A stretch of 64,000 nt of DNA, from the NCBI GenBank assembly GCA_028564925.1, contig CM053033.1, forward strand, positions 82,435,968-82,499,967. The letters are read 5' to 3'. Both the position numbers and the translations under genes were made by a program. Below are positions 1-11,375 of the stretch, piece after piece. The notes below the pieces were generated by a model. The model was given only the letters and a program-made list of their open reading frames with translations. It ran no database searches and was not told the DNA's origin. Source of the stretch: Lithobates sylvaticus. Lineage: Eukaryota > Chordata > Amphibia > Anura > Ranidae. How positions within the stretch are numbered: the stretch's first letter is position 1; every line of letters begins with the position of its first letter.

Positions 1-32
1 GATGGTTTGTGCTTGTGAACAGCAATCTTTAA

Positions 33-894
33 CCACTTAAGCCCCGGAACATTATGCTGGCCAAAGACCAGAGCACTTTTTGCGATTCGGCACTGCGTCG
101 CTTTAACCGACAATTGCGTGGTCATGCGACGTGGCTCCCAAACAAAATTGACGTCTTTTTTCTTCCCACAAATAGAGCTTTCTTTTGGTGGTATTTGATC
201 ACCTCTGCGGTTTTTATTTATTGCGCTATAAACAAAAAAAGAGCAACAATTCTAACAATAAATATCCCCCAAAAATATATAAAAAAACATTTATTTTTCC
301 TCAGTTTAGGCCGATACGTATTCTTCTACATATTTTAGGTAATAAAAAATTGCAATAAGCGTTTATTCATTGGTTTGCGCAAAAGTTATAGCGTCTACAA
401 AATAGGGGATAGTTTTATGGCATTTTTATTAATATTTTTTTTTTTATTAGTAATGGCGGCGATCAGCGATTTTTATTGTGATTGCAACATTATGGCGGAC
501 ACGTCGGACAATTCTGGTGCGATTTTGGGACTATTTACATTTATACAGCGATCAGTGCGATTATGTCCTGGGGAGTGTTTCTAACTGTAGGGGGGATGGG
601 GTAGCTGTGACACATCACTGATCATAGCTTCCGATCACAGAGAGCTATGATCAGTGACACTGTCACTAGACAGAACGGGGAGATGCTTGTTTACATTAGC
701 ATCTTCCTCTCCGTAAGACGATTATCCCCAAGGACATCGAGTCCGCGGGACCCGCAACCAGACTCACGGAGCTCCTGGTCAGCGGCGCGCATGCGATGGC
801 ATGGCGGCAAATTCAAAGGGGCGTACAGGTACGCCCATTTGCCCAGCCGTGCCATTCTGCCGACGTACATCGGTGTGCGCCAGTCAGGAACCGG
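33..894. mobile_element. TTAA-flanked piggyBac-like MITE inserted in the Tc1 element
   Basis: The stretch is bounded by TTAA at 29-32 and at 895-898. Joining the outer sides regenerates uninterrupted Tc1 sequence, so TTAA is the target-site duplication. It starts CCACTTAAG and ends CCGG, so the terminal repeats are imperfect. No transposase is encoded; short open stretches are chance. Related sequence recurs at 35518-35990 and, in part, from 63178. TTAA targets with CC...GG ends fit the piggyBac superfamily; Kolobok also uses TTAA and cannot be fully excluded. Confidence 0.75.
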
Positions 895-946
895 TTAAGT
901 CTGACCACAGATTTTCTATTGGATTGAGGTCTGGGCTTTGACTAGG

Positions 947-1492
947 CTATTCCAACACATTTAAATGTTTCCCCTTAAACCACTTAAGTGTTGCTTTAGC
1001 AGTGTGTTTGGGGTCATTGTCCTGCTGGAAGGTGAACCTCCATCCTAGCCTCAAATCACACACAGAGTGGTACAGGTTTTGCTCAAGAATATCCCTGTAT
1101 TTAGCACCATCCATCTTTCCCTCAACTCTGACCAGTTTCCCAGTCCCGACTGCTGAAAAACACCCCCGCAGCATGATGCTGCCACCACCATGTTTCACTG
1201 TGGGAATGGTGTTCTTTGGGTGATGTGATGTTTTGGGTTTGCGCCAGACATAGCGTTTTCTTTGATGGGGAAAAAATAAAATTTTAGTCTCATCAGACCA
1301 GAGCACCTTCCTCCATACATTTTGGGAGTCTCCCACATGCCTTTTCGCAAACTCAAAATGTGCCATATTTTTTTTTGCTGAACATAATGGCTTTCTTCTG
1401 GCCACTCTGCCATAAAGCCCAACTTTATGATCAATACGGCTTATTGTCGTCCTATGTACAGATACTCCAGTCTCTGCTGTGGATCTCTGCAT
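947..1492 (-). pseudogene. Tc1-like transposase, catalytic-domain fragment
   Basis: A 181-residue open stretch covers the end of the DNA-binding region and most of the DDE catalytic domain. WSDETKI carries the first aspartate and FQQDNDPKHTAKAT the second. Just downstream on the minus strand a TAG replaces the usual Trp codon before [14 protein letters not shown], the motif with the third acidic residue. The reading then runs into the MITE at 894. The amino-terminal part lies at 8943-8756 beyond the LTR element and has its own in-frame TAG. The gene is therefore dead. The normal product, about 340 residues, would cut and paste the element at TA dinucleotides. Confidence 0.88.
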
Positions 1493-1554
1493 CTCCTCCA
1501 GGGTTACCTTAGATCTCTGTGATGCTTCTCTGATTAATGCCCTCCTTGCCCGAT

Positions 1555-2307
1555 TGTAGAATTCGATAATAATTGTAGAAAACGATATATCACTACAATC
1601 TAGATATTATCTCATCTATGTACTCTTTACTTTGCCTAGTCTCTGTAGATTAGTCAGTCTGTTAAAACTATGAGCGCATGCTACTGTTAGTATCACAATA
1701 ATACATTTAGTTATGAAACCAAACACACGGCTAGGAATAATCAAATCTTATTTATTTCCCAAGGAAATAAGAAAGCTAACGTGTCTTAAAAGGGGGTTAC
1801 ACAATTACATAACATACAGCAAGGCTACAATACGATGAAATACTATACAGTTAAAATACAATATAATGATCTACTTAACGCGATCCTCGCAGCTGGCCTC
1901 CAGGTGGAATAAGAGAAAGGTCCATGTGGCATAGGCCTCAACTCCAACGTAGGCCTCAAAGATGGCCGCTTAGCAGAGAGACATCTTCATGACATGCTCA
2001 ACCAGCCTACAGACACAGAGAGACTGTCCTTCTTGTGTGTGTGTCCCTTCCATTCAGACATACACGCCCACTCATTCAAATCTCCCCCCCCCCCTTGCTT
2101 CGCACCCAATGAACACCAGAAAAGGTGATCCAGGAAGTACACTGCACTCTCCACTCAGGGGCAGTGTCTCTAGCCTGGAGCCGTCTTCACCGCAGGTGGG
2201 CCTGAGCCAAGCCATTGCTTCTGAATACAAAGCTTGCTTCATTCCAACTTTGGCAATCTGGCTTGCAGCAAAACAGGAAGTGAACCGCAGAAATATTAAA
2301 TCTAACA
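1555..2307 (-). repeat. LTR (3' LTR in element orientation)
   Basis: The left copy of the 0.75 kb long terminal repeat starts TGTAGAATTC and ends AAATCTAACA on the plus strand. The target duplication lies at 1550-1554. On the minus strand it includes an AATAAA (reverse of the TTTATT near 1750) that could serve as the polyadenylation signal. The adjoining internal sequence is only weakly purine-rich where a polypurine tract is expected. Confidence 0.9.
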
Positions 2308-5300
2308 TATTCCGCTTTGCGACTGAAAGTCGCATAAAAACCCTTCTTCAGACACGGCTCCTATTGAACAGTCCATAACTGTTTTGTCCCTGACATGCGT
2401 TTCCAAACCAGTATCCATAGAACAGTCCTTTAAACGTCTTAACATGTTGTATTTTTACAACGTGTGCAGAAACAGCTCCTATGGAACAGTCCATTGTGGT
2501 CTTACCGTGTTATGCTTCCCAACACGTGCCGCTTTGCCACTGAGTGACACATCCTTCTTCAGCGACAGCTTCCATGTCGCCATTATGTACCTTTGGTATC
2601 TTCCGGACGGATGCAATACAGGCAAGGGGTATCCATTCATTCACCATTACACATTCAGAGCAACATATCAAACAGCTCTCAAATACTGATCTATTATTTA
2701 GATAAGTCTCGAGGAGGGCCTTATTCACCCATATTATTAACCTACAATACGCATAGGTCACACTATACCATAATATAAATCAACTTATTAACATACTATA
2801 TACATATATATGTGTCCCGTCCATTTACGCACCCCGCTCCCAACCCTATAACCCTTTACTGTAAATATGGATCGGGATTAGGCAGGCTTGCTCACAGCGG
2901 TATTGCAGGGCTCTGACTTGGCAGCAAGGTCTCTAAGTTGTACACAGAGACCCTACCGTCAATTCGTCCCTCAACTTGCATAGACAAATGGGAGACCCTT
3001 CTATATAAATATCGAGTCTAATCACACATATAAGTTTGCAAAAATGACAAAAAAAAAACATACAATTCCATCCCTGTGCCTGGATTTCAGAGACCATGCC
3101 CAGGGTATACCATGCACCTCTAACTATGGTTAGGTTCAAGGAACCTTCCAGTTTTATGCGGTATTCTTTAGGACAAAGAAATAAACTCGTCTATGTCCCA
3201 AATGACACCCAGGTGCTTCCTTCCCAGCAATGATCCCTGAAATAACTTCCCAACATTTTTACGTTCACCCCCATGATGTATTGACCTGGCATACAAAGGA
3301 CATCATGGTCAGGCTTCCGACCGAGGGAAGTATCAACCTGCTTCCATCTCCTCTGATCACATGTAGGTGATTTAGCCTCAAATGCGACAAGATAGAATCC
3401 CCAATCCGTAAGCCCATTGATGCCACCAAATATACAGACCAAGTCCGCACTTCTGTATATGGGATCATACAGCCTACCACCTTTCACCATCCAAACTGGT
3501 ACAGCCCATCCAGGCATTCGACCACCATTTTGGATTAGCGTAAGCGACGTGTTGTGGCAGAGTCTTACTGAGCGGTGATGCTAACTCATCAGGCCACTGC
3601 CCTTTATACAGAGATTGCACAATCAGCTTGATGCTGGTTGACACTTCCGCCCGCCACTGCATGTACGCCAGAGCCCATGACCGATTTCTATCCTGTACCC
3701 TCACACCCTCCACCAACCTCTCAACATGGTTCACCAAATCTGGAGCTAATTTACCCTGGGTGTTTTGTGAATGTTATTAAGGATGCCACCAATCTCTCTG
3801 AGTAACAAAGTCTCATAGCTATGGCTGAGAGTTTGTTCCTCAGGATACCGATAATTTAACAATTAGATTAACAACACCCCTCCCAGAGCCTATTCCCCCC
3901 AATATAGTGCTGAATACATGCCTCCTCTTGTGGTTACTCCTCAGAGATAAGCATCCTGAATGAATGAATGATTTGTATAACGCTACAACTGCGAACTGAA
4001 TCGCCTCAAGGCATGCACCTTATTCTGTGTCCGCACCTCTCTGGGAGTAAGTCACTTCTACAATGACCGCACTTGATTCAACGTATACTCAGCAAATATA
4101 GGGTACTAGGTTTTATCAACCACTGTGAGATGTTGCAGTGCCATATGGTGAAGGCCATATGCCATACCCTGGTAGTCAGCGTTCGTTCCCTTTATCTATC
4201 GGAGCATGCTCCTGTGTGTATACACTGGCATTCCCTGTGCAGGGTTTCAACTTCTCAGGTGAGACCTCAACCAGGCGCATCTCCCCCATACAAGGAAATG
4301 TTCACCCCATTGATGTGTCACCTGACACCCTCTAGTCCGGCCAACAGACACCTTATTATGCATAAGTGCCCGCCTCCTGGGTACCTGCACCATATAAATT
4401 CCGTTACGTCAATACATGTCATACATTACACAACTTTTCTTATTTCAACTCCTCCCTCCAACAAAAAAAAACATATATATTTTACATTTTCATGTTCTGA
4501 TGGATTGGATGTGTTATATTCCTTCCCTCAACCTCCAACCCATTGTACGTATATTAATAACACATTTGCATTCATCAGGAGAGAGTCCAGCAAAAAAAAT
4601 GTTTCAAGCCTTATTGATAGGCACAGTCTTTCAGATTCAGCACCAGATCGTCCATAGGAAAAGAAAAAGTATTAAAGTGAATCTTTTTGTTTGTCCCATC
4701 TCTCCTGGTGTTTATTAGAATAAATTTGGGGCGTGGTATGGCACAGACAAACTGCCAACCAGATGATCATCTGTCATCCATTTTCCAGAACCTTTCCAAT
4801 CTCGCTCCACCAGGATTCTAGAATTGAAAAACAAGAGCAGAATCAAATTCTTATCCATAATATCTGCTCGCTTACTATATTTACTCCTATTTCCCTCCTT
4901 GGAACCCAGGAACTTAGTATTCCTGGCTTCTGCAACTTGACCAAACTATCAAAACAAACATGACCTCTTTAGGCAGAACCCACTCTAAAATGAATCCCCA
5001 TGGTATGATCAAAAATTTCAAAACGGACGTCCATGTTGTTTCTCAAAAATTCTAAAATTAAAACACTAAAAAAAAAACAATGCATTTATCTTTATCTAAG
5101 ATGTATGCACTAATCCCCTTTCAGGTGGACAAAGCCTAAACCTTTTGGAGCTTTTTACACCTGAACAAAACAACAATAAAATAGCTGACTAAGCCAATAC
5201 CCAAAAACAAAAAAAAAAAATGTTTTTTTTTTCCAAAAAAACTAAAATTAAAAAAAAATTTAAAATGAAAAGTCTGGCCATTATCACCCCAAAAACAACA

Positions 5301-6110
5301 TGACAAGACAACCACCATACAACAATGAAAAACACTCAACTTTTAATTAAAGACATTTTTTTATATCTGAACGACATTAAGTTAATGGGAAAAACAACAC
5401 AAACAAAACATTTGTAACTTCATCACAACATTTGCTACCTCATCTGTAACTCTTTAGTCCATTAATGTCAGATTATTGTTTAAATGTTTTCATTGTTTGC
5501 AAACAATTTCTAATTAATGAGCTCATGGTACCATGTGATAATCGATTATGCATTTACAATAACCTAACCCCCGTGTTGGTCTCACTTTGACGGACCTGCA
5601 AACAAAACACAAATGTTTAGTATCCAAACCTGTTCTCTTCCCTGTTTTCTGGAAAAGGAACACAAAGACAATGATTAAACACGATTATCATGACAATTGA
5701 CTTTAAGTGCCCCAAGCCTCTTCCCATTAATTGTACTGTTAGGGGAACACCTACAAGCCCGAGTTGTAGTATAAACAACTAAACTAAAAAAATACAAACA
5801 TTAAAACTAAAAAAAAAATGTATAAAAAAAAATGAAAAGTGAAAAATTGAAAAAAAAAAAAAATATGGAAAAATAATTCATAATAAAAAAAAAAAAAAAA
5901 ACATTAAAAATGAAAAATTAAAAAAAATTGAAAAAATTAATGAAAAAAAATAAAAAATTAATAATAAAGAAAATTAAAAAAAAACTAATGAAAAATTCAT
6001 AAAAATTAATAAAAACATTAAACCTTATAAAAAAAATTACAAAAATACTTAAAACCTTATTCATAGGAAGGAAACTTTGATCAGAGTATTTTTAACATAC
6101 TTGCAGCTGA
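2308..6110 (-). other. Internal region of the LTR element, no protein recognised
   Basis: About 3.8 kb lies between the 3' LTR and the gag-like ORF. Short open stretches exist on both strands, some on the minus strand rich in Trp and Cys near 3190-3740, but none matches a pol or env motif I recognise. From about 5040 to 6060 the plus strand is very A-rich with many runs of eight or more A. I see no independent gene here. Confidence 0.6.
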
Positions 6111-7085
6111 CTAAGTGCTGCTAGCATTGCTTCCCCCAGTGCTATGTTTGAATAACCATGCGGCTACCTCCATTTTGATTTTATGCAACTGTCCTACATA
6201 TTGCTTTTCAGTTTGTAGACTCCGTAATTGGGTCTTAACGGGGAATTGGGTTTGCTTACTATGGGCTCCATGCTTTGGATTGCTACCCCACCTGGCCGAA
6301 TAACATTCATACTGCCTTGGGGTCGTTTTCAGGTATGATCTTTTTTTGATATCGTTATTCGCCCAACAATACTTTGCGATGTGACCTCCCCTTTTACACA
6401 AACAACATTTTAGCTCTGGTTTCCCTGCATAGGCCCTTTTTTTAACATCTTGTGCTGGAAATTCACATTGCTGGATAATATTACTGTGATTGGAATTAAC
6501 AGACTTTACACTTTCATCGTCTGAGGAGTCATCAGAAGTTTCTATTTCAATTCCTGAATCAATTTCAAGCGCAGTTATCACGCTTGTATTTACGTCTCCA
6601 ACATCGATTCCCATCATAGTAATATGATTTGCAGCAACAATAGTATACGGGTTTTCCTCATGTTCCACTTGTATTTTTGCACACTGAGCATGTGCGGAGG
6701 GTACCTCCACCATTGCATCTTCGGCTATTGTATGTTTGGAGGATAAATCCATTATGGCTGCCTGTGCATCCTGTAATTCCTCCTTAAGCATTGTGATAAC
6801 CTGCAAATTTTCAGCCTCCCTTCTATTCAAATAGGCGATGCAACCTTCTCTTAACTCACACGTTTTATCTAATTCATGTAATCTCTGTTCCAATTCGCCT
6901 TTTTCCATCACTAATTGTTCAATCTGCCTACGCGCTTGTGCATCTGCATTTTCAACCCTAATTAATATATCTTTTGTTATATTTTGTAGCTGCTGCATGA
7001 ATTGCTTTCTTTCATCTATACATTCTAATTCCTTCTGCTCAGAAATATCCCTCATTCTGACTAGCATGCTCACCAAATTTGCCAA
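6111..7085 (-). CDS. gag-like protein with coiled coil and CCHC zinc knuckle
   Basis: A 324-residue ORF is the longest open frame in the LTR element. Residues about 10-120 are rich in Glu, Lys, Gln and Leu with heptad spacing (for example QARRQIEQLVMEKGELEQRL), predicting a coiled coil. The middle is acidic. A retroviral-type zinc knuckle, CCLCKRGGHIAKYC (C-x2-C-x4-H-x4-C), lies at about residues 227-240 and a basic tail follows. Coiled coil plus knuckle fits a nucleocapsid-bearing gag protein of an LTR element. I could not recognise a capsid domain. It lies about 0.9 kb inside the 5' LTR, as expected for gag. Confidence 0.7.
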   Translation of the reverse strand: MANLVSMLVRMRDISEQKELECIDERKQFMQQLQNITKDILIRVENADAQARRQIEQLVMEKGELEQRLHELDKTCELREGCIAYLNRREAENLQVITMLKEELQDAQAAIMDLSSKHTIAEDAMVEVPSAHAQCAKIQVEHEENPYTIVAANHITMMGIDVGDVNTSVITALEIDSGIEIETSDDSSDDESVKSVNSNHSNIIQQCEFPAQDVKKRAYAGKPELKCCLCKRGGHIAKYCWANNDIKKRSYLKTTPRQYECYSARWGSNPKHGAHSKQTQFPVKTQLRSLQTEKQYVGQLHKIKMEVAAWLFKHSTGGSNASST

Positions 7086-7998
7086 TCTCTGTTTCCTGCC
7101 TTTTTTTTAATTTTTTTTAAATGTTATGGCATCATTATAAGTATTGCATTGTTTCAATAAGTCATTGAACTGATGTGTTAACGCATTCCGAGGCCCTACA
7201 CAAGCGAATTGAATAAAAGCATTTTTTTTTAGAAATTCTTCAAGGATATCCATTGACATGCTAATCTGCACCTAGCTACACCGAACAGTTGCTCAGACAA
7301 TACACACACAGATGAACAAACAGATAAGCAACCCCCCACAGAGACTCAAATAAAAGCTGTTGAAAGTCTAGTTTTTCACCTGTAGTTCCACACAGAAGAC
7401 CAACCAACAAAACACAAAAAAAAAAAAAATATACAAAAATCCAATTAAACTACGAACTTTTCCAGAAAAGACACTCTTAATGCTGTCCTCTCTTAAATTG
7501 CAGGCCACATTGAACTCCTATTGGAACAGAGAGCTATTTCACACTCACTTGGGTAAAAAAAAATAATTAAAAAAAATATATAAAATAAAAATATATATTC
7601 CCACTTTTTCCTCAGTGCTGTGTGGTTTGTCCTGTCAATTTATCGATTATATAATATAACCCAAGGGATGATCATTCCCTTTTACTCGCCAGTCACAGTG
7701 ACTGGTTACCGGCCAAACTTACAAACATTTAACATACATACATATATCAGCCACAGCTCTCACCAGGTTCTACGCGTCCGCTTCACCGATGAGATCTTTC
7801 ACAGAATTTTCATGACCATCCAAGCGTGGTTTCAGAATTTGCGAGCCAGCGCCAATCTTGTCCACACTAGAGACGATTTTCCGTTCTGGATGTTTGAGGA
7901 TTTGTGTTTGAGACTCAAAACAAAGAAAAATGCCTTAGGTTTGTGAATCCTATGCAGAAAAAAACGATATTCTGCTTGTCTAATCTATGGGTGCCCAA

Positions 7999-8750
7999 TG
8001 TAGAATTCGATAATAATTGTAGAAAACGATATATTACTACAATCTAGATATTATCTCATCTATGTACTCTTTACTTTGCCTAGTCTCTGTAGATTAGTCA
8101 GTCTGTTAAAACTATGAGCGCATGCTACTGTTAGTATCACAATAATACATTTAGTTATGAAACCAAACACACGGCTAGGAATAATCAAATCTTATTTATT
8201 TCCCAAGGAAATAAGAAAGCTAACGTGTCTTAAAAGGGGGTTACACAATTACATAACATACAGCAAGGCTACAATACGATGAAATACTATACAGTTACAA
8301 TACAATATAATGATCTACTTAACGCGATCCTCGCAGCTGGCCTCCAGGTGGAATAAGAGAAAGGTCCATGTGGCATAGGCCTCAACTCCAACGTAGGCCT
8401 CAAAGATGGCCGCTTAGCAGAGAGACATCTTCATGACATGCTCAACCAGCCTACAGACACAGAGAGACTGTCCTTCTTGTGTGTGTGTCCCTTCCATTCA
8501 GACATACACGCCCACTCATTCAAATCTCCCCCCCCCCTTGCTTCGCACCCAATGAACACCAGAAAAGGTGATCCAGGAAGTACACTGCACTCTCCACTCA
8601 GGGACAGTGTCTCTAGCCTGGAGCCGTCTTCACCGCAGGTGGGCCTGAGCCAAGCCATTGCTTCTGAATACAAAGCTTGCTTCATTCCAACTTTGGCAAT
8701 CTGGTTTGCAGCAAAACAGGAAGTGAACCGCAGAAATATTAAATCCAACA
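7999..8750 (-). repeat. LTR (5' LTR in element orientation)
   Basis: The right copy of the long terminal repeat matches 1555-2307 almost base for base. It is followed by the target duplication CCGGT at 8751-8755 and then by Tc1 sequence. Just inside it on the minus strand comes TTGGGCACCC, where a primer-binding site beginning TGG would be expected; the matching tRNA is not identified. Confidence 0.9.
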
Positions 8751-9009
8751 CCGGTCCATGAGTTTTGGTGTACGGCCGTCTCTTGGCAGGTTTGCTGTTG
8801 TGCCATGTTCTTTCCATTTGGTTATGATAGATTTGATGGTGCTCCTAGGGATCATCATAGATTTGCATATTTTTGTATAACCTAACCCCGTACTTCTCAA
8901 CAACATTGTCCCTTACTTGCTTGGAGAGTTCCTTGGTCTTCATGGTAGTGTTTGGTTAGTGGTGCCTCTTGCTTAGATGTTGCAGCCTCTGGAGCATTTC
9001 AAAAAGGTG

Positions 9010-9190
9010 CTTGTAAACTGCCTGAAGTGTATTAGTTACATACACACTGTATTATATACTGTGTACACCGTCTGCACTGTGTCATGTGCTGTACACCGGC
9101 TGCACTGTATTATATGCTGCGTACTTCGCCTGAAGTGTATTATGTACTGTACACCGCCGACTGCACTGTAGTGTGTATGTGTATATATAT
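9010..9190. repeat. Tandem repeat, unit about 45 bp
   Basis: Four or so imperfect copies of a unit containing CTGCACTGTATTATATGCTG and GTACACCG follow one another. The array ends in a TATATA/TGTGTG stretch. Short open frames rich in Tyr, Cys and Val on both strands are by-products of the repeat. Confidence 0.7.
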
Positions 9191-9756
9191 AGTCTACACT
9201 GAATGCAGAGTATATATATTGTGCCATTGGGACCCTGTGCTACCTGGAAGATTGCTGGTTTACGCCAGATTTTGGAGAGAAAGGCACGCTGATTGTACAG
9301 CTGTGTGCTGGGCTATTTAGTTGTGACCTGGCTATGGCTCTGCAGGAGTCAGAGACTGCATGGGTGCAGCCAGATCATGCATGTCTGCAGGAGGCAGATG
9401 TACTTTGTGACAGAGCAGCAAGGTGCTGATCAGGAGTAAGCTAGGAGAGAGCTTAACTCTAGGAAACTCTTTTGTTCTAAGGAGCAGACCTAAGGTCTAG
9501 GCTACAGGCCTGAGGCAGCCGTGTGGCAATAACGTAAGCCAGTAGGCTGAAGCATTTGGAGTCTGTAAGATAGAGTAATGGTGGAACCCCCTGCGTGGGA
9601 TACTGATGTCTTTGTGATCCTTTTGTTTTTGTTTGTTTACATAAACCAAACCATGCCCTTAAAATACAGTTTTGGACTGGCGTACTCACTGGAAACGCAC
9701 CTACCGTTTGAGTCTGATCACCCCAATCTTACTAATATATATATATATATATATAT
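9191..9756. other. Unclassified sequence ending in a (TA)n tract
   Basis: No gene or known element was recognised in this stretch. It ends in a TA microsatellite (about 9733-9756) that directly abuts the palindromic element. A CA-type dinucleotide array plus TA tract flanks the other side of that element too, so insertion into TA-rich DNA is likely. Confidence 0.4.
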
Positions 9757-9759
9757 TAG

Positions 9760-10090
9760 ACATGTGCGATTCGTTTCGTACGAATTCGTAATTCGTACGA
9801 ATTTTTCGAAATTCGTACGAATTTACGAATCTGTAGTACGAATTTTTTTTTTTACGAATTCCGTACGGAATACGAATTTTTTTTTACGAATCGTTAGTAA
9901 AGTTACGAATCGTTACGAATCGTTACGAATCGTTAACGCGGCTAATGAATTGTTGGTTCTCATAACACAGAGAACAATTCGAATCCAACTACAAATATCG
10001 AATTTCAATTTCAAGTTACGAATCGTTACGAATCGTTATGAATAGTTACGAATCGTTACGAATCGTTATGAATAGTTACGAATCGTTAGT
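9760..10090. repeat. Subterminal array of 10-bp TTACGAATCG repeats, left arm
   Basis: Starting with ACGAATT-type palindromes next to the terminus, the stretch continues as repeated TTACGAATCG units, several in direct tandem near 9898-9935 and 10015-10090, with TTATGAATAG variants. The mirror array is at about 14590-14960. Arrays like this next to terminal repeats are typical transposase-binding regions; that role is inferred. Confidence 0.75.
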
Positions 10091-11029
10091 AAATCCAACT
10101 ACCAATATCGAATTTCAACTAATTTGAACGAAATTATTATAGCAGATATAACGAATGAATTCGAATGACAAAGTGTCATTTTTGCAGAAAAAAAAAAAAG
10201 CGTAGGGGTCCCCCCAAATTCAATAACCAGGCCCTTCAGGTCTGGTATGGATATTAAGGGGGACCCCAGCCAAAAAAAAATAAAAAAAATGGCGTGGGGT
10301 CCCCCCCAAATATCCATACCAGACCCTTCAGGTCTGGGATGGATTTTAAGGGGAACCCCGGCCAAAAAAAAAAAAAAAAAAATGGCGTGGGGTCCCCCTC
10401 AAAATCCATACCAGACCCTTATCCGAGCACGCAACCTGGCAGGCCGCAGGAAAGGAGGGGGGGACGAGAGCGGCCCCCCCTCCCGCCTGAACCGTACCAG
10501 GCCACATGCCCTCAACATTGGGAGGATGCTTTGGGGTCCCCCCAAAGCACCTTGTCCCCATGTTGATGAGGACAAGGGCCTCATCCCCACAACCCTGGCC
10601 GGTGGTTGTGGGGGTCTGCGGGCGGGGGGCTTATCGGAATCTGGAAGCCCCCTTTAACAAGGGGACCCCCAGATCCCGGCCCCCCCCCAGTGTGAAATGG
10701 TAAGGGGTACAAAAGTACCCCTACCATTTCACCAAAAAAGTGGCAAAAATTGTAAAAATGACAGGAGACGGTCTTTGACAATTCCTTTATTAAAATCTTC
10801 TTTCTTCTTTCTTCTGGTCTTCCTTCTTCATCTTCTCCTTCCGTCATCTTCTTCCATCTTCTTCTTCCTTCGATTCGCTTCTTCTTCCTCCGGTCTTCTC
10901 GTCCTTCTCGTCCGGCGTCGTCCTTCTCGTCCGGCATCGGCGTCTCTTCTCGCAGGCCGCTCCTCGCAATGGGAGGCTCCCGCTCTGTGAGGCTTCGCTC
11001 CGGGTGACAGGTCTTGTATAACGAAGGCA

Positions 11030-11125
11030 CCCGGTGACCCCGCCCCCTCTGACGCACGGGGACGTCATGTGGAATTCCCTATGGCTTTCCCCATGACGTC
11101 AGAGAGGGGGCGGGGTCACCGGGTG
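11030..11125. promoter_or_regulatory. Divergent promoter-like core, cassette copy 1
   Basis: GTGACCCCGCCCCCTCTGACG and its mirror CAGAGAGGGGGCGGGGTCACC face outward around 11076, giving GC boxes in both directions. A perfect CRE, TGACGTCA, lies at 11094-11101, with near-CREs alongside. A weak TATA-like TTATACAAG lies about 20 bases beyond each GC box. The symmetry would let Pol II start outward on both sides; promoter activity is inferred from motifs only. Confidence 0.55.
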
Positions 11126-11364
11126 CCTTCGTTATACAAGACCTGTCACCCGGAGCGAAGCCTCACAGAGCGGGAGCCTCCCATTGCGAGGAGCGGCCTG
11201 CGAGAAGAGACGCCGATGCCGGACGAGAAGGACGACGCCGGACGAGAAGGACGAGAAGACCGGAGGAAGAAGAAGCGAATCGAAGGAAGAAGAAGATGGA
11301 AGAAGATGCCGGAAGGAGAAGATGAAGAAAGGAAGACCAGAAGAAAGAAGAAAGAAGATTTTAA

Positions 11365-11375
11365 TAAAGGAATTG
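11365..11375 (+). terminator. Poly(A) signal, outward, right arm of cassette copy 1
   Basis: AATAAA occurs in TTTTAATAAAGGAATTG at the end of the purine-rich tract. Its mirror image is at about 10785 on the minus strand, so each outward transcript would be roughly 250-300 bases long. The GGGGTAC/GTACCCC hairpin follows at 11433-11450. Confidence 0.5.

Larger units (their letters stand above)
1555..8750 (-). mobile_element. LTR retrotransposon, young, with gag-like ORF and no recognisable pol
   Basis: Two direct repeats, 1555-2307 and 7999-8750, begin TGTAGAATTCG and end AACA (TG...CA). They differ at only about five or six sites in 750 bases, so the insertion is recent, probably a few million years or less at ordinary vertebrate rates. 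The flanks carry a 5-bp target duplication, CCGAT on the left and CCGGT on the right, the latter matching intact Tc1 sequence. A gag-like ORF on the minus strand sets the orientation, making the right repeat the 5' LTR. No reverse transcriptase or integrase was recognised, so the copy looks non-autonomous or broken. The superfamily (Gypsy-, Pao- or retrovirus-like) is not resolved. Confidence 0.85.
1..9010 (-). mobile_element. Tc1-like DNA transposon, truncated by window edge and split by two insertions
   Basis: Three pieces of one minus-strand Tc1-like element remain: 1-32, 895-1554 and 8751 to about 9010. The first gap is a TTAA-flanked MITE (33-894) and the second an LTR retrotransposon (1555-8750). 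Removing the insertions restores typical Tc1 sequence at both junctions. The transposase amino-terminal part reads leftward from an ATG at 8943 (helix-turn-helix region starting MKTKELSKQ), and the DDE part follows at 1492-947. The right end near 9010 is degraded and no clear terminal repeat remains. The left end is outside the window. Family assignment is secure; the exact right boundary is not. Confidence 0.85.

Noticed and set aside
4073-4657. 194-residue plus-strand open frame in the LTR element interior
   Set aside because: Opposite to the gag-like ORF, no recognisable motif, low-complexity ends; chance frame is the simpler reading.
2308-6110. A hidden pol gene in the young LTR element
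   Set aside because: No reverse transcriptase, integrase or protease motif was visible on either strand by eye; a profile search would settle it.
9010-9230. Open frames of 63-78 residues with Tyr/Cys/Val pattern
   Set aside because: Generated by a 45-bp tandem repeat and a TA/TG tract.
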